A DNA stretch of 64,000 bases from CADCVQ01 sp038260305 (GTDB taxonomy: Bacteria; Actinomycetota; Thermoleophilia; Solirubrobacterales; Solirubrobacteraceae), in the NCBI GenBank assembly GCA_038260305.1, contig JBBSNY010000012.1, forward strand, positions 46,281 through 110,280. The letters run 5' to 3'. Positions within the stretch are counted from its first letter, which is position 1; every line of letters begins with the position of its first letter. Shown here piece by piece: positions 1-9,213 of this stretch. Position numbers and translations under genes: made by a program. The notes under the pieces are model-generated. The model made no database searches. It was not told where the DNA came from and was given only the letters and a program-made list of their open reading frames with translations.

Positions 1-1
1 G

Positions 2-2749
2 GCCGCGGCCGTGCCGGTCGCGCACGCGACGGCCCGGCTCGCGCTCGTCGACATCGCGCGCCTGGGGCCGGGCGAGCGGGTGCTCATCCACGCCGCGGCC
101 GGCGGCGTCGGGCTCGCCGCGGTCGCGCTCGCCAAGCTCGTCGGGGCGGAGGTCTTCGCGACGGCGAGCCCGTCGAAGTGGCCGCTGCTGCGCGCGCTCG
201 GGATCGACGACGACCACCTCGCCTCGTCGCGCGACGCGACGTTCGCCACCCGCTTCGAGGGCGGCGTCGACGTCGTCCTGAACTGCCTGACAGGCGAGCT
301 TGTCGACGCTTCGCTGCGGCTGCTCGGCCCGGGCGGGCGCTTCGTCGAGCTCGGCGTCGCCGACGTGCGCGACCCCGCCGTGGTCGCCGCCGCGCACGAG
401 GGCGTGCGCTACGAGGCGCTCGACCTCTTCGGCACCCCGCCGCGACGGCTCGGCGCGATCCTCGAGGACGTCGTCGGGCAGGTCGCGCGCGGCGAGCTTG
501 CGGCGCTGCCGATGACCGCGTTCGACGTGCGCGACGGCCCGGAGGCGCTGCAGTTCGTCAGCCAGGCTCGCCACGTCGGAAAGGTCGTGCTGACGGTGCG
601 GCGCCCGCTGGATCCGGGCGGGACGGTGCTCGTCACGGGCGGGACCGGCGGGCTCGGCGCGCTCGTCGCCGAGCACCTCGCGCGCGAGCACGACGTGCGC
701 CATGTGCTGCTCGCCAGCCGCAGCGGCGCCGGCGCCGAGGGGTCAGCGGAGCTCGTCGACCGGCTCGCGGCGCTCGGCTGCGAGGCGACGGTCGCGGCGT
801 GCGACGTCGGCGACCGCGCGGCGCTCGCCAAGCTGCTGGGCACGATCCCGGCCACCCGGCCGCTGACCGCCGTCGTCCACGCGGCGGGGGCGTTCGACGA
901 CGGCATGATCGAGTCGCTCGATCGCGCGTCGCTGGAGGCGGTCATGCGGCCGAAGGCGGTCGCGGCGCGCTGGCTGGACGAGCTGACGGCGGGCCTCGAC
1001 CTGTCGGCGTTCGTCCTCTTCTCGTCGGCTGTGGCGACGTTCGGCCTCGCCGGGCTCGGCAACTACGCGGCGGCGAATGCGTCGCTCGACGCGCTCGCGC
1101 AGCGCCGCCGCGCGGACGGGCTGCCGGCGACCTCGATCGCGTGGGGCGCGTGGGAGCACGCTGCCGGGATGACGAGCCAGATCACGGCGCGTGACGTCGA
1201 GCGCCTCGAGCAGGGGACGCACCAACTGCCGATGCCGGCCGCCCGGGCGCTGGCGCTGCTCGACGCGGCGCTGGCACACCGCGAGGCACTGCTCGTCGCT
1301 GTCCCGCTCGACCTCGCGGCGCTGCGCACCGAGGCGCGGGCGGGCACGCTGCCGGCGCTGCTGTCCGAGCTCGTACGGGCGCCGGCGCGGCGCGCGCCCG
1401 CACGGGCGGCCGTCGCCGCCGGCGGCTCGCTCGCGCAGCAGCTCGCCGCGATCCCGTCCGAGGAGCGCGACGAGCTCGTGCTCGCGCTCGTGCGCACGCA
1501 GGCCGCGGCGGCGCTCGGCCACGAGTCCACGGACGCCGTGCAGCCCGACGACCCGTTCAAGCAGCTCGGATTCGACTCGCTCGGCTCGGTCGTGCTGCGC
1601 AATCGCCTCGCGCAGGTGACCGGCCTGCGGCTGCCATCGACGCTCGTCTTCGACCACCCGACGCCCACGGCGATGGCCCGTTTCCTGCGCGTGCAGGCGG
1701 AGGCGGCGGGATTGCCGGCACCGGGGACGACGACCCCCGGGGCGGGCGAGTCGACACCCGCGCGGCCGGTGCGTGGGGCGGCGGGCGCCGCGCCGCCTCC
1801 GACAGGACCGCCCGCGCCCGCGCCTGTGGCCGCGGCGCCGGCGCCCGGCGACGCGCTCGCGCTGCGCGCGTCACGCAGCCCGGGTTGGAACCAGGCCGCC
1901 GACCTGCCGGTGCCGAGCCCGAACGGCCTCGACGCCGGCCACGCGGGTGCGAGCGCTCTCCCCGGTTCGCCGGCGCCGGACCGGCCCGCCGCTGCGCATC
2001 GCCGCTACGGTGGCGCCGTGCTGACCTCACTCGCCGGCCTCGTGCGCACCCTGCGCTTCCGGGCCTGGGTCCTGCGCACGCAGGCGCGGCTCGCGCGCCT
2101 CGGCTGCCGCGTCGTCGTCGAGTCCGACGGCACGCCGCGCTTCGATGCCCTGCCGCACGTCGTCGTCTCGCAGATCGGCGATGGGAAGGGCTCCCTGACG
2201 CTGCGCATCGGCCGCGACTGCCGCTTTGGCCGCGACCTCACGCTCGACCTGCGAACCCACGCCGACGGCATCATCGAGATCGGCGACGGCTGCTACTTCC
2301 AGGATCGCGTCCGCCTGCAGCCGTGGGGCGGGGCGATCCGGCTCGCACGCCAGGTCGAGGTGCGGTCGGGCGCCGAGCTCAAGTCCGGCGGTGAGCTGCA
2401 TGTCGGTGTCCAGTCGGGCATCGGGCGCAACGTCACCGTCCACTGCCACGAGCGCATCGACATCGCCGACCACGTCGCGCTCGCCGAGGGCGTCGACGTC
2501 ATGGACTCCGACCACACCCACGACGGCAGCGACACCTGGTTCGAACGCCAGCAGGTCATGTCGACGCCGGTGCGCATCGACGCCAACGTCATGGTGGGGG
2601 CGAACGCCGTGATCCTGCGCGGCGCGCACATCCGTCGCAACGCGATGGTCGCGACGGGCGCGGTCGTGACCGCCGGCGAGTACCCGGAGGGCCACCTGCT
2701 CGCCGGGGTGCCGGCGAGCGCGATCCGGCCGCTGGGCGCGGGTGCGTAG
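2..2749 (+). CDS. Type I polyketide synthase C-terminal part (ER-KR-ACP) running in frame into a hexapeptide acyltransferase
   Basis: The gene begins upstream of the window. Counting from the GTG at 11, an NADPH-binding enoylreductase domain covers about residues 1-195 (HAAAGGVG). A ketoreductase follows at about 205-390 (VTGGTGGLG; catalytic Ser in FSSAV and Tyr in GNYAAAN; an FDD at the LDD position suggests a B-type KR). An acyl carrier domain with phosphopantetheine Ser (LGFDSLGS) sits near residue 520. A Pro/Ala-rich linker of about 100 residues leads to a left-handed beta-helix acyltransferase (about 670-912, with DSDHTHDG near the active site). So it extends and reduces an acyl chain that the acyltransferases and glycosyltransferase downstream may use (inference). 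There is no stop between the ACP and the acyltransferase. A GTG at 2018 behind a promoter-like box means the last 243 residues may instead be a separate gene. Confidence 0.85.
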   Translation, partial: AAAVPVAHATARLALVDIARLGPGERVLIHAAAGGVGLAAVALAKLVGAEVFATASPSKWPLLRALGIDDDHLASSRDATFATRFEGGVDVVLNCLTGELVDASLRLLGPGGRFVELGVADVRDPAVVAAAHEGVRYEALDLFGTPPRRLGAILEDVVGQVARGELAALPMTAFDVRDGPEALQFVSQARHVGKVVLTVRRPLDPGGTVLVTGGTGGLGALVAEHLAREHDVRHVLLASRSGAGAEGSAELVDRLAALGCEATVAACDVGDRAALAKLLGTIPATRPLTAVVHAAGAFDDGMIESLDRASLEAVMRPKAVAARWLDELTAGLDLSAFVLFSSAVATFGLAGLGNYAAANASLDALAQRRRADGLPATSIAWGAWEHAAGMTSQITARDVERLEQGTHQLPMPAARALALLDAALAHREALLVAVPLDLAALRTEARAGTLPALLSELVRAPARRAPARAAVAAGGSLAQQLAAIPSEERDELVLALVRTQAAAALGHESTDAVQPDDPFKQLGFDSLGSVVLRNRLAQVTGLRLPSTLVFDHPTPTAMARFLRVQAEAAGLPAPGTTTPGAGESTPARPVRGAAGAAPPPTGPPAPAPVAAAPAPGDALALRASRSPGWNQAADLPVPSPNGLDAGHAGASALPGSPAPDRPAAAHRRYGGAVLTSLAGLVRTLRFRAWVLRTQARLARLGCRVVVESDGTPRFDALPHVVVSQIGDGKGSLTLRIGRDCRFGRDLTLDLRTHADGIIEIGDGCYFQDRVRLQPWGGAIRLARQVEVRSGAELKSGGELHVGVQSGIGRNVTVHCHERIDIADHVALAEGVDVMDSDHTHDGSDTWFERQQVMSTPVRIDANVMVGANAVILRGAHIRRNAMVATGAVVTAGEYPEGHLLAGVPASAIRPLGAGA
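2006..2011 (+). promoter_or_regulatory. Possible leaderless -10 box (TACGGT) inside the PKS/acyltransferase ORF
   Basis: TACGGT lies exactly 6 nt before an in-frame GTG at 2018, the same geometry as at many genuine gene starts in this window. It could start an independent acyltransferase transcript (2018-2749, 243 residues). No -35 box was identified. Confidence 0.35.
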
Positions 2750-2754
2750 GCCCG

Positions 2755-3453
2755 ATGGCGAGCCCGGACCGACGTGCGATCGACCTGGTGCGCCGCGGCG
2801 CCGATCGGGTGCAGCGCGTGCGCGATCGAGCCGATGCGCTCGTCCACACCTGGCGGGTGTCGAAGATGTCCCTTCCGCAGGGCGTCCTGTCGCTGCAGGA
2901 CTCCGTCCACGACCAGCTCGCCGACGGCACGCTCGTGATGGGGCGCGAGAGCTACTTCGCGCCGACCGTCGACGAGCTGGGCGGCGGCGATTCGCGCGTC
3001 GTCGTCGGCAACTTCGCCTCCGTCGCCCATGACGCCATCTGCTACCTGGGCGGGCGCCACCGCAGCGACTGGGTCGCCCAGTTTCCGCTGCGCGAGCGCC
3101 TCCGTCTGCCGGGCGCCGGCGAGGACGGCCACACGTACGGGCGCGGCGACATCCATCTCGGCCATGACACCTGGATCACGCGCGGCACGGTCGTCATGTC
3201 CGGCGTCACGATCGGGCCCGGCGCCGTCGTCGCGACGCGCTCGGTCGTGACGCGCGACGTCGCCCCGTACGCGATCGTCGGCGGCATCCCGGCGCGCGAG
3301 ATCGGCAAGCGCTTCGACGACGAGCAGATCGCGGCGCTGCTGCGGATCGCGTGGTGGGACTGGCCGGTCGAGACGATCAAGGAGCGCGTCGGCGCGCTCT
3401 GCGACGCGGATGTCGACGCGTTCATCGCCCGCCACGACCCGGGCCCGCCGTAG
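2755..3453 (+). CDS. CatB/Vat-like hexapeptide O-acetyltransferase
   Basis: A 232-residue protein whose second half has hexapeptide left-handed beta-helix repeats (DIHLGHDTWITRGTVVMSGV, TIGPGAVVATRSVV) and ends with PYAIVGGIPAREIGKRF, the layout of the xenobiotic acetyltransferase branch (CatB, Vat). The ATG is 5 nt after the previous stop, so it is probably co-transcribed with the PKS/acyltransferase gene. The family transfers acetyl or acyl groups from CoA to hydroxyls on sugars or small molecules. The substrate here is unknown; given the PKS and glycosyltransferase neighbours, a glycolipid or polysaccharide is more likely than an antibiotic (inference). Confidence 0.8.
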   Translation: MASPDRRAIDLVRRGADRVQRVRDRADALVHTWRVSKMSLPQGVLSLQDSVHDQLADGTLVMGRESYFAPTVDELGGGDSRVVVGNFASVAHDAICYLGGRHRSDWVAQFPLRERLRLPGAGEDGHTYGRGDIHLGHDTWITRGTVVMSGVTIGPGAVVATRSVVTRDVAPYAIVGGIPAREIGKRFDDEQIAALLRIAWWDWPVETIKERVGALCDADVDAFIARHDPGPP

Positions 3454-3464
3454 CGCCGCCGCCC

Positions 3465-4472
3465 GTGCCCGTAGCACCCACCGCCGATCTCTCGGTCCTG
3501 ATCGTCACCTACAACCACGGCGACGAGATCGACGCCTGCCTCGAGGCGGCGCTCGCCCAGGCCGGCGCGGGACTCGACATCGAGGTCGTCGTCGTCGACA
3601 ACGCCTCGGCGGACGACACGGCCGCCCGTGCGAGCGCGCACGCAGGCGTGCGGCTGATCGAGACGGGCTCAAACCCCGGCTTCGCGGCCGCGATGAACGC
3701 CGCTTTCGCCGCGTGCAGCGGCGAGTTCGTGCTGTTGCTGAACCCCGACTGCGTCATGGATCCCGGCTGCGCTGCGGCGCTGCGCGAGCACCTCCTCGCG
3801 CACGCGGACGTCGCGCTTGCGGCGGCGCTCCTACACGACCCCGACGGCACGCCGCAGCTGTTCGCGCGCCGCGACGGCGGCCTCGCCACCGCGCTGTGGG
3901 CCTTCACGACCGTCGGGCGGCGTGTCGACGCGGGCCTGCGCGGCGGGCGCGCGAGCGCCGCGCGGCGCTACGAGGAGCTGTGGGCCAGCGGGCCGCCGCG
4001 CGAGCCGGTGAGCGTCTTCTGCCCGGCGGCGGCGTGCGTCATGGCCGCGCGCCGTGACCTGGTGCCCGCCCCGTTTGACGAGCGCTTTCCGCTGTTCTTC
4101 AACGACGGCGACCTCTGCGCCCGACTGCAACGCGCCGGCCGCCGCGCCGACGTCGTGCCGGCGGCGACCGCGGCGCACGGCTACGGGACGAGCGTCAAGC
4201 GCGCCCAGAGCGCGGACCCGGCGCGGATGCGCGCGGAGTGGGTCGCGTCGCTGCGGCGCTACGCGGCGCGCTGGTGGGGGCGCCCGGCGCGCGCCGCGCT
4301 CGCCCCACTGCTGCTCGCCGACGCCGCGGTCGCGGCGTTGCTGTGCCTCGTGCGGCGCGAGGACCCGCGCGAGGTTCGCGGCACGCTCGGGGGGCTCGGC
4401 CTCCCCGGCGGGCCGCCACCGCTGCTCACGCCGGTCGCGCGTCTGCACCACCCACGCCGCCCGCGCCGCTGA
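3465..4472 (+). CDS. Family 2 glycosyltransferase (rhamnosyltransferase-like)
   Basis: A GT-A fold glycosyltransferase of 335 residues: N-terminal beta strand LSVLIVTYNHGDE, nucleotide-binding VVVDNASADDT, NPGFAAAMNAAF, the acidic metal-site segment LLLNPDCVMDPG, and acceptor-side FFNDGDLCARLQRAGRR. This order matches WbbL/rhamnosyltransferase-type GT2 enzymes. GTG 3465, 11 nt after the previous stop, was chosen because upstream in-frame sequence overlaps the acetyltransferase and lacks family similarity. The C-terminal 80 residues are Ala/Leu/Arg-rich and may lie on the membrane. It probably works with the acyltransferases upstream on a cell-surface glycan. The last codons lie in a degenerate tandem repeat. 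Confidence 0.85.
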   Translation: MPVAPTADLSVLIVTYNHGDEIDACLEAALAQAGAGLDIEVVVVDNASADDTAARASAHAGVRLIETGSNPGFAAAMNAAFAACSGEFVLLLNPDCVMDPGCAAALREHLLAHADVALAAALLHDPDGTPQLFARRDGGLATALWAFTTVGRRVDAGLRGGRASAARRYEELWASGPPREPVSVFCPAAACVMAARRDLVPAPFDERFPLFFNDGDLCARLQRAGRRADVVPAATAAHGYGTSVKRAQSADPARMRAEWVASLRRYAARWWGRPARAALAPLLLADAAVAALLCLVRREDPREVRGTLGGLGLPGGPPPLLTPVARLHHPRRPRR

Positions 4473-4561
4473 CCCGGGTCGCCGGGTCGCGCGCCTGCGT
4501 CCCGCGCGCCGCTCATCCGGGGTCGCCGGTCGCGCGCCTGCGCCCCGCCCGCCGCTGACCT
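4431..4561. repeat. Degenerate tandem repeat spanning the glycosyltransferase stop codon
   Basis: Three related units start at 4431, 4482 and 4526, each opening with CCGGTCGCGCG or a near variant and continuing into CTGC...CGCCGCT. The first contains the last codons of the glycosyltransferase, the other two fill the gap to the convergent membrane protein gene. Spacing is 51 then 44 bp. Confidence 0.6.
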
Positions 4562-4565
4562 CGAC

Positions 4566-5663
4566 CTACTCCGAGCCGTCGGCTTCGACGCCCGGGTCGG
4601 CCCGCTGCCGTGCCGGGGCGCCGGAGGTCTTCGCCGGCGTCGGCGCCTGCGCCCCCACCGCCGCGTCCTTGCCGCGGCCGCGGCCGGTCAGGCCGCCAGT
4701 CAGCGTGTCCTGCGCCCAGCGTTCGCTGAAGCCGGCCGCGAAGCCGATCACGCAGAGGAAGTAGAAGCGATCGATCGACCCCACAGGCGGGATGTCGAAG
4801 AACTGCACGAACTTGCTCGTCAGCATGAAGAACGCCAGCAGCCCGAAGACCGAGCCGATCACCGGCCGCAGCGCCCCGAGGAACAGCGTGTAGCCGCGCT
4901 GGACGTCGGAATCCAGCGCGAACGTGCCGCTGTTGATCCGCGCGACGACGCTGACGACCGCGCCGAGTGCGCCGGCGACGAGGCAGCCGATGATCGTCTT
5001 GTCCTCGACGCCGTCGCCCTGCAGGATGCTGTTGGCCGAGGCGTAGAGCAGCGCGAGCAGGCAGATGCCAAACGCCATCCCGAGGAAGTAGACGAGCTGG
5101 GCGTCGCTGTTGGCCGATTCGCGATAGTCGCGGCGCAGGCCGGCGAGCTCGCGCGTCTCGACCGCTACCGCCGTCTTGTGCGCGGCGAGGTTCGTGTGTT
5201 CATCGCGCGCGTCGACGAGGCTCAACAGGTGGCAGGCCGAGGTCATGACGAGCTGGATCGTGATCCGCCGGCTACGCCCGCGCAGCACCTCGCCGGCGCG
5301 GATCGCGAGCTCGTCGCAGTGATGCAATGCCCGCGCGATGTCGGGCTCGTCCTTCGTCGCCCAGTCGCTGACGCGGTGAAACTTCGGCGCGACCGACAGC
5401 AGGCGGCGCACCCAGCCGGGGTGCGGCCGCCCAGAGGTCAGCGCGACCGCGCTCTCGACGTCCGCGCACCAGTACGCGCTGACGAGTTCGCCGTGCTCGT
5501 GCTCGAAGCGCTCCAACGCATCGTGGTAGGCGTCGTTGAGGCGCGCCTCATCGGCCTCGTCGACTCCCGAGCCCGTACGTGCCGCTTGGCGCCACTTGAA
5601 GTGGATCCGGACGAGGTCGGGAAACGTGATGCGCCGGGGCGCGCTGGGGGTGGGATCGGTCAT
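4566..5663 (-). CDS. Hypothetical protein with four C-terminal membrane segments
   Basis: No family recognised. The ATG at 5663 gives 365 residues; in-frame starts at 5696 and 5723 add only a short basic stretch. The first 190 residues are soluble and helical, rich in acidic and basic residues. Four hydrophobic stretches follow (VYFLGMAFGICLLALLYA, TIIGCLVAGALGAVVSVVA, ALRPVIGSVFGLLAFFMLT, RFYFLCVIGFAAGF), then a disordered Ala/Pro/Lys tail. An inner-membrane protein with a cytoplasmic N-terminal domain is the most that can be said. It is convergent with the glycosyltransferase and monocistronic as far as visible. Confidence 0.6.
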   Translation of the reverse strand: MTDPTPSAPRRITFPDLVRIHFKWRQAARTGSGVDEADEARLNDAYHDALERFEHEHGELVSAYWCADVESAVALTSGRPHPGWVRRLLSVAPKFHRVSDWATKDEPDIARALHHCDELAIRAGEVLRGRSRRITIQLVMTSACHLLSLVDARDEHTNLAAHKTAVAVETRELAGLRRDYRESANSDAQLVYFLGMAFGICLLALLYASANSILQGDGVEDKTIIGCLVAGALGAVVSVVARINSGTFALDSDVQRGYTLFLGALRPVIGSVFGLLAFFMLTSKFVQFFDIPPVGSIDRFYFLCVIGFAAGFSERWAQDTLTGGLTGRGRGKDAAVGAQAPTPAKTSGAPARQRADPGVEADGSE

Positions 5664-5837
5664 CGCTCGGGCTCGGGCTCGCGAGCGATCGATCATGGCA
5701 CGGGGCCTCGTGCCGGCACGCAAGAGCTGCTGCAGCGCGGGCGCGCAATCCGGTCGAGTGGACGAACGTCCGATGGCACGCGCGGAACGTCGCTTCGGCG
5801 ATCCACAGTACCCCGCTAGAGCGCCCCCTTGGCGGCG

Positions 5838-6263
5838 CTACCCGGCGACCGCCCGAACCGCTCGCGCGTGTCGCCGCATGGCGGCCGCCGACAGGCGACC
5901 GGTGCCGAGCTCGACGACAAACGCCCGCGACGCCGGCAGCGCGTGCATCTGCCAGCGCGTCGCCGTGCCCGGCAGCTCGCTGCCGCGACAGCGCTTGACC
6001 GGCAGCCCGGAGAGGCGCGCGTAGCGGCGCTGCAGCGCGGCGGCCCCGTGGCAGGGCGCCAGCACCTGTCCCCACGGCTGGTGAAACCAGATCGTCACCC
6101 GCGGACGCAGCCGCAGGATCAGCCGGCGGACCGCGCGCGACTCGGGCTCGGAGAACGGGCGCGTGCCGGCGATGACGACCGACGGCACGCGCTCACGTGG
6201 GATCTCCCGGGGCACGGGCGGGGCGACCGCCAGTGCGGCGAAGCCTGCGAGCAGCGCGAGCAC
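5838..6263 (-). pseudogene. C-terminal remnant of an M14 zinc carboxypeptidase (MpaA-like)
   Basis: The 141-residue reading frame keeps the second half of an M14/MpaA-type peptidase: GTRPFSEPESRAVRRLI, the zinc-ligand region VTIWFHQPWGQ, and the catalytic-Glu region AFVVELGTGRLS. The N-terminal half with the HxxE zinc site and the Asn-Pro-Asp-Gly region is absent and not found in any nearby frame; a short hydrophobic leader (MLALLAGFAALAVAP) takes its place. Without HxxE it should not be an active peptidase. It may be a decayed gene or a secreted domain kept for another purpose. Confidence 0.6.
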
Positions 6264-6328
6264 GGCCTACTCATACAACACGTGTCGACGTTCGTTCGCG
6301 ATCGGCGCGGACGGGGTAGCAGGAACCC

Positions 6329-6487
6329 ATGATCGTCTTCGGCATCTTCCTGCTCATCGTCGCCGCACTCAATCCCCACCTCCGCGTCCTCGGCGGCATC
6401 GGTGTGCTTTGCATCATCGTCGGGTTGATCCTCGAGGTCCTCGGGATGATCGGATACGCAGTCGGCGGACGGCGCCACTACTACTGA
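6329..6487 (+). CDS. DUF6131-type small membrane protein
   Basis: A 52-residue protein starting at ATG 6329, with AGCAGGAA placed as a ribosome binding site just upstream. It has two hydrophobic segments (MIVFGIFLLIVAAL and IGVLCIIVGLILEVLGMIG) and the characteristic tail GGRRHYY. This matches the actinobacterial DUF6131 micro-protein pattern; its function is unknown. It is divergent from the peptidase remnant. Confidence 0.75.
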   Translation: MIVFGIFLLIVAALNPHLRVLGGIGVLCIIVGLILEVLGMIGYAVGGRRHYY

Positions 6488-6601
6488 GGGCCCCGTGTCG
6501 GAGGGACCCGCGCGGCGGCGGCGCCGGTGGCACCGCCGCGTCCGTGCCGCTTCGCTTCCACGGCGGTGACGTCGCAGCCCGCCCGCGTCGGGCCGGCGCG
6601 C

Positions 6602-7297
6602 TCAGCCCGCCTCGCCCGCAGCCGCCCGGTCGCAGGCGATCTCGTCGATCCCGTCGCCGACGAGCGCCGTCGGCAGCGACTCGTCGCCCGCGCGCACCCG
6701 AGCGAAGATCGAACGCTTCTCGGCGCCGGTCACGAGCAGCAGCGTGAAGCGCGCGGCGCGCAGCACCGGCAGCGTCAGCGTGACGCGCTCCGGCGGAGGC
6801 TTGGGGGCGTCGCGCACCGCGACGCACGGCGCGGCGACGCAGGCCAGCGCGGGGTGACCGGGAAACAGCGACGCCGTGTGCCCGTCGGGACCCATCCCGA
6901 GCAGGACGATGTCGAACACGCCGTCGGGCACGCGCTCGACGATCGAGCGGCCGTACAGCCACGCGGCGTCCTCCGGCACGAGCGGCGACCGCAGCACGTG
7001 CAGCGACGGCGGCTCGGCGCGCGCGTTCGCGTAGAGGGACCCACGCACCATCTCGGCGTTGGACTCGGGGTGCCCGTCCGGCACACAGCGCTCGTCGCCG
7101 AGCCACAGATGCACGTGCTTCCACGAGCCCTCGATCCGCCCGAGCAGCTCGTAGGCGCGCATCGGGGTCCTGCCGCCGGCCAAAGCGATGTGGACCTCGC
7201 GCCCGGCCTTGCGGGCGTCGCCGATCCGCCAGGCCAGGGCGTCGGCGGCATGGCGCGCCACGGCCTCGGCATCGGGGAAGACCCGGACGCGCGTCAC
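6602..7297 (-). CDS. pgl: 6-phosphogluconolactonase
   Basis: Hydrolyses 6-phosphogluconolactone to 6-phosphogluconate, the second step of the oxidative pentose phosphate pathway. The 231 residues carry the DevB/Pgl signatures: phosphate-binding ALAGGRTPMRAYELL, LWLGDERCVP, SNAEMVRGSL, and the long motif around LLGMGPDGHTASLFPG. Last gene of the gnd-zwf-opcA-GH15-pgl operon. Its GTG start overlaps the preceding stop in GTGA (7294-7297), so translation is probably coupled. Confidence 0.92.
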   Translation of the reverse strand: MTRVRVFPDAEAVARHAADALAWRIGDARKAGREVHIALAGGRTPMRAYELLGRIEGSWKHVHLWLGDERCVPDGHPESNAEMVRGSLYANARAEPPSLHVLRSPLVPEDAAWLYGRSIVERVPDGVFDIVLLGMGPDGHTASLFPGHPALACVAAPCVAVRDAPKPPPERVTLTLPVLRAARFTLLLVTGAEKRSIFARVRAGDESLPTALVGDGIDEIACDRAAAGEAG

Positions 7298-9213
7298 GAC
7301 CGTTCCTGCCTCGTCGCGTCGAGTGGTTGTGTCTGCAGCGCGATCCGGTGGTCGGCGCGGATCACGTGCAGCGCCGCGTTGATGAGCGCCAGGTGCGTGA
7401 ACGCCTGCGGGAAGTTGCCGAGGTGGCGGCCGGACTTCGGGTCGATCTCCTCGGCGTACAACAGCAGCGGCGACGCGTAGGACAGCAGCCGCTCGCAGAG
7501 CGCGCGCGCCTGCGCGTCCTCGCCGATCTCGCTGAGCGCCGACACGAGCCAGAACGAGCAGATCGTGAACGTGCCCTCCTCCTGCGAGCCGAGCCCGTCA
7601 TCGGTCTCCTCGACGCGGTAGCGCAGGACGAGCCCGTGGACGGTGAGCTCCTCGGCGATCGCATGGACCGTCGCCACGATCCGCGGATCGTCGGGCGGTA
7701 GGAAGCGCACGAGCGGCGCGAGCAGCAGCGACGCGTCGAGCGCCTCGGTGCCGTAGTGCTGTACGAAGACGCCGCGCGAGTCGACGCCGTGTTCGAGCAC
7801 GTCGGCATGGATCTCGTCGGCCGCCGCCTGCCAGCGCTCGTAGCAGTCCGTGTCCTGGCGCAGCCGCGCCAGCCGCGCCCCGCGATCGGCCGCGACCCAG
7901 CACATGATCTTCGAGGACGTGAAGTGCTTCGGCTCGCCGCGCACCTCCCAGATCCCGCGATCGGGCTCGCGCCAGTGCGTCAGCGCCTTCTCGACCTGCT
8001 GACAGATCAGCGGCCAGCTCGCATCGCGCACGCCGTCGCGGGACTTCGTGTGCAGGTAGAACGAGTCCAGGAAGCTGCCCCAGACGTCGTGCTGGCGATG
8101 CTCGTAGGCGCCGTTTCCGATCCGCACGGGGCGCGCGCCCTCATAGCCGGACAGGTGGTCGAGCTCCTGCTCGTCGAGGCACAGCTCGCCGCCGATGCCG
8201 TACATGACCTGCAGGTCCTGCCCCTCGCAGACCTCGGCGAGGAAGTTGAAGAAGTCATCGGCCTCCCAGTCGAAGCCGAGCGTGTAGAGGCTCCACAGCA
8301 TGAACGTCGAGTCGCGCACCCAGGTGTAGCGGTAGTCCCAGTTGCGGTTGCCGCCGGGCGTCTCGGGCAGCGACGTCGTGGCGGCCGCCAGCAGCGCGCC
8401 GGTCGGCGCGTAGGACAGGCCCTTCAACGTCAGCGCCGAGCGCTGCAGTGCCTCGCGCCAGGGGTGGTCGGGGAACGTGCCCTGTGCCAGCCACTCGTGC
8501 CAGAAGTCGGCCGTCCGCACGAGCCGCTCGTAGGCGTCCGGGAAGGTCGCCGGTCCGGGCACCTTGGTCCAGCTCAGCGCGATGTAGGCGAGGTCCCCGT
8601 CGTGCATCGTCGTGCGAGCCCGCACCCGCGCGCCCTCGATCCCGAGCCGCAGATCGGAGTTCAACCTCACGGTCAGGTCGGCGCCCTCGAACGTGCCGGT
8701 GCACTCCTCGTAGCCGTCGCCCGAGTACTCCCACGTCGCGGGAAGGCGTCCGTAGTCGTAGATCGGGTCGCACTCCATGTGCATCTGCACGGTCCCGTTG
8801 ACGCAGCGCAGCGTGCGCAACAGCACGTGCTCTGCGTCGTAGTCCGTCGGCGAGCGGCGGTGCGTGCGCGAACGGTCGCGGTCATGACGCCAGGGGCCGA
8901 TGAGCAGCACGTCGCGCACGATCAGCCAGCCGGTCTTCGTGCCCCAGGTCGTCTCGAGGATGTTCGTGCCGGGCAGGTAGCGCCGGCCCGCCGGGACGGC
9001 CGCGTCGGCCGGCGCGAGGGAGAACATCCCGGCGTCGCGGTCGAGCATCGCGCCGAACAGGCTCGGGCTGTCCATGCGCGGCACGCACATCCACTCGACG
9101 TTGCCGCTGGGGGCGACGAGCGCGGAGTTCTCGCAGTCCGACAGGAAGGCGTAGTCGGCGATCGGGGGAAACGCGCTGCCGCCGAGCGGCACGTCCGACA
9201 GGACGGGCTTCAC
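7294..9213 (-). CDS. Glycoside hydrolase family 15 protein (glucoamylase/trehalase-like)
   Basis: A 639-residue GH15 enzyme. The N-terminal trehalase-like beta-sandwich (PIADYAFLSDCENSALVAPS, WMCVPRMDSPSLFGAMLDRD) precedes an (alpha/alpha)6 barrel with NWDYRYTWVRDSTFMLWSLY at about residues 290-310 and GGELCLDEQELDHLSGY. The C-terminal motif YASPLLLYAEEIDP is also typical. Relatives release glucose from alpha-glucans or trehalose, which suits its place between opcA and pgl as a carbon source for the pathway. Exact substrate cannot be read from sequence. The GTG at 9213 overlaps the opcA stop (GTGA). Upstream in-frame sequence to 9888 is an antisense-like shadow of opcA. No signal peptide, so it acts in the cytoplasm. 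Confidence 0.88.
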   Translation of the reverse strand: MKPVLSDVPLGGSAFPPIADYAFLSDCENSALVAPSGNVEWMCVPRMDSPSLFGAMLDRDAGMFSLAPADAAVPAGRRYLPGTNILETTWGTKTGWLIVRDVLLIGPWRHDRDRSRTHRRSPTDYDAEHVLLRTLRCVNGTVQMHMECDPIYDYGRLPATWEYSGDGYEECTGTFEGADLTVRLNSDLRLGIEGARVRARTTMHDGDLAYIALSWTKVPGPATFPDAYERLVRTADFWHEWLAQGTFPDHPWREALQRSALTLKGLSYAPTGALLAAATTSLPETPGGNRNWDYRYTWVRDSTFMLWSLYTLGFDWEADDFFNFLAEVCEGQDLQVMYGIGGELCLDEQELDHLSGYEGARPVRIGNGAYEHRQHDVWGSFLDSFYLHTKSRDGVRDASWPLICQQVEKALTHWREPDRGIWEVRGEPKHFTSSKIMCWVAADRGARLARLRQDTDCYERWQAAADEIHADVLEHGVDSRGVFVQHYGTEALDASLLLAPLVRFLPPDDPRIVATVHAIAEELTVHGLVLRYRVEETDDGLGSQEEGTFTICSFWLVSALSEIGEDAQARALCERLLSYASPLLLYAEEIDPKSGRHLGNFPQAFTHLALINAALHVIRADHRIALQTQPLDATRQERS

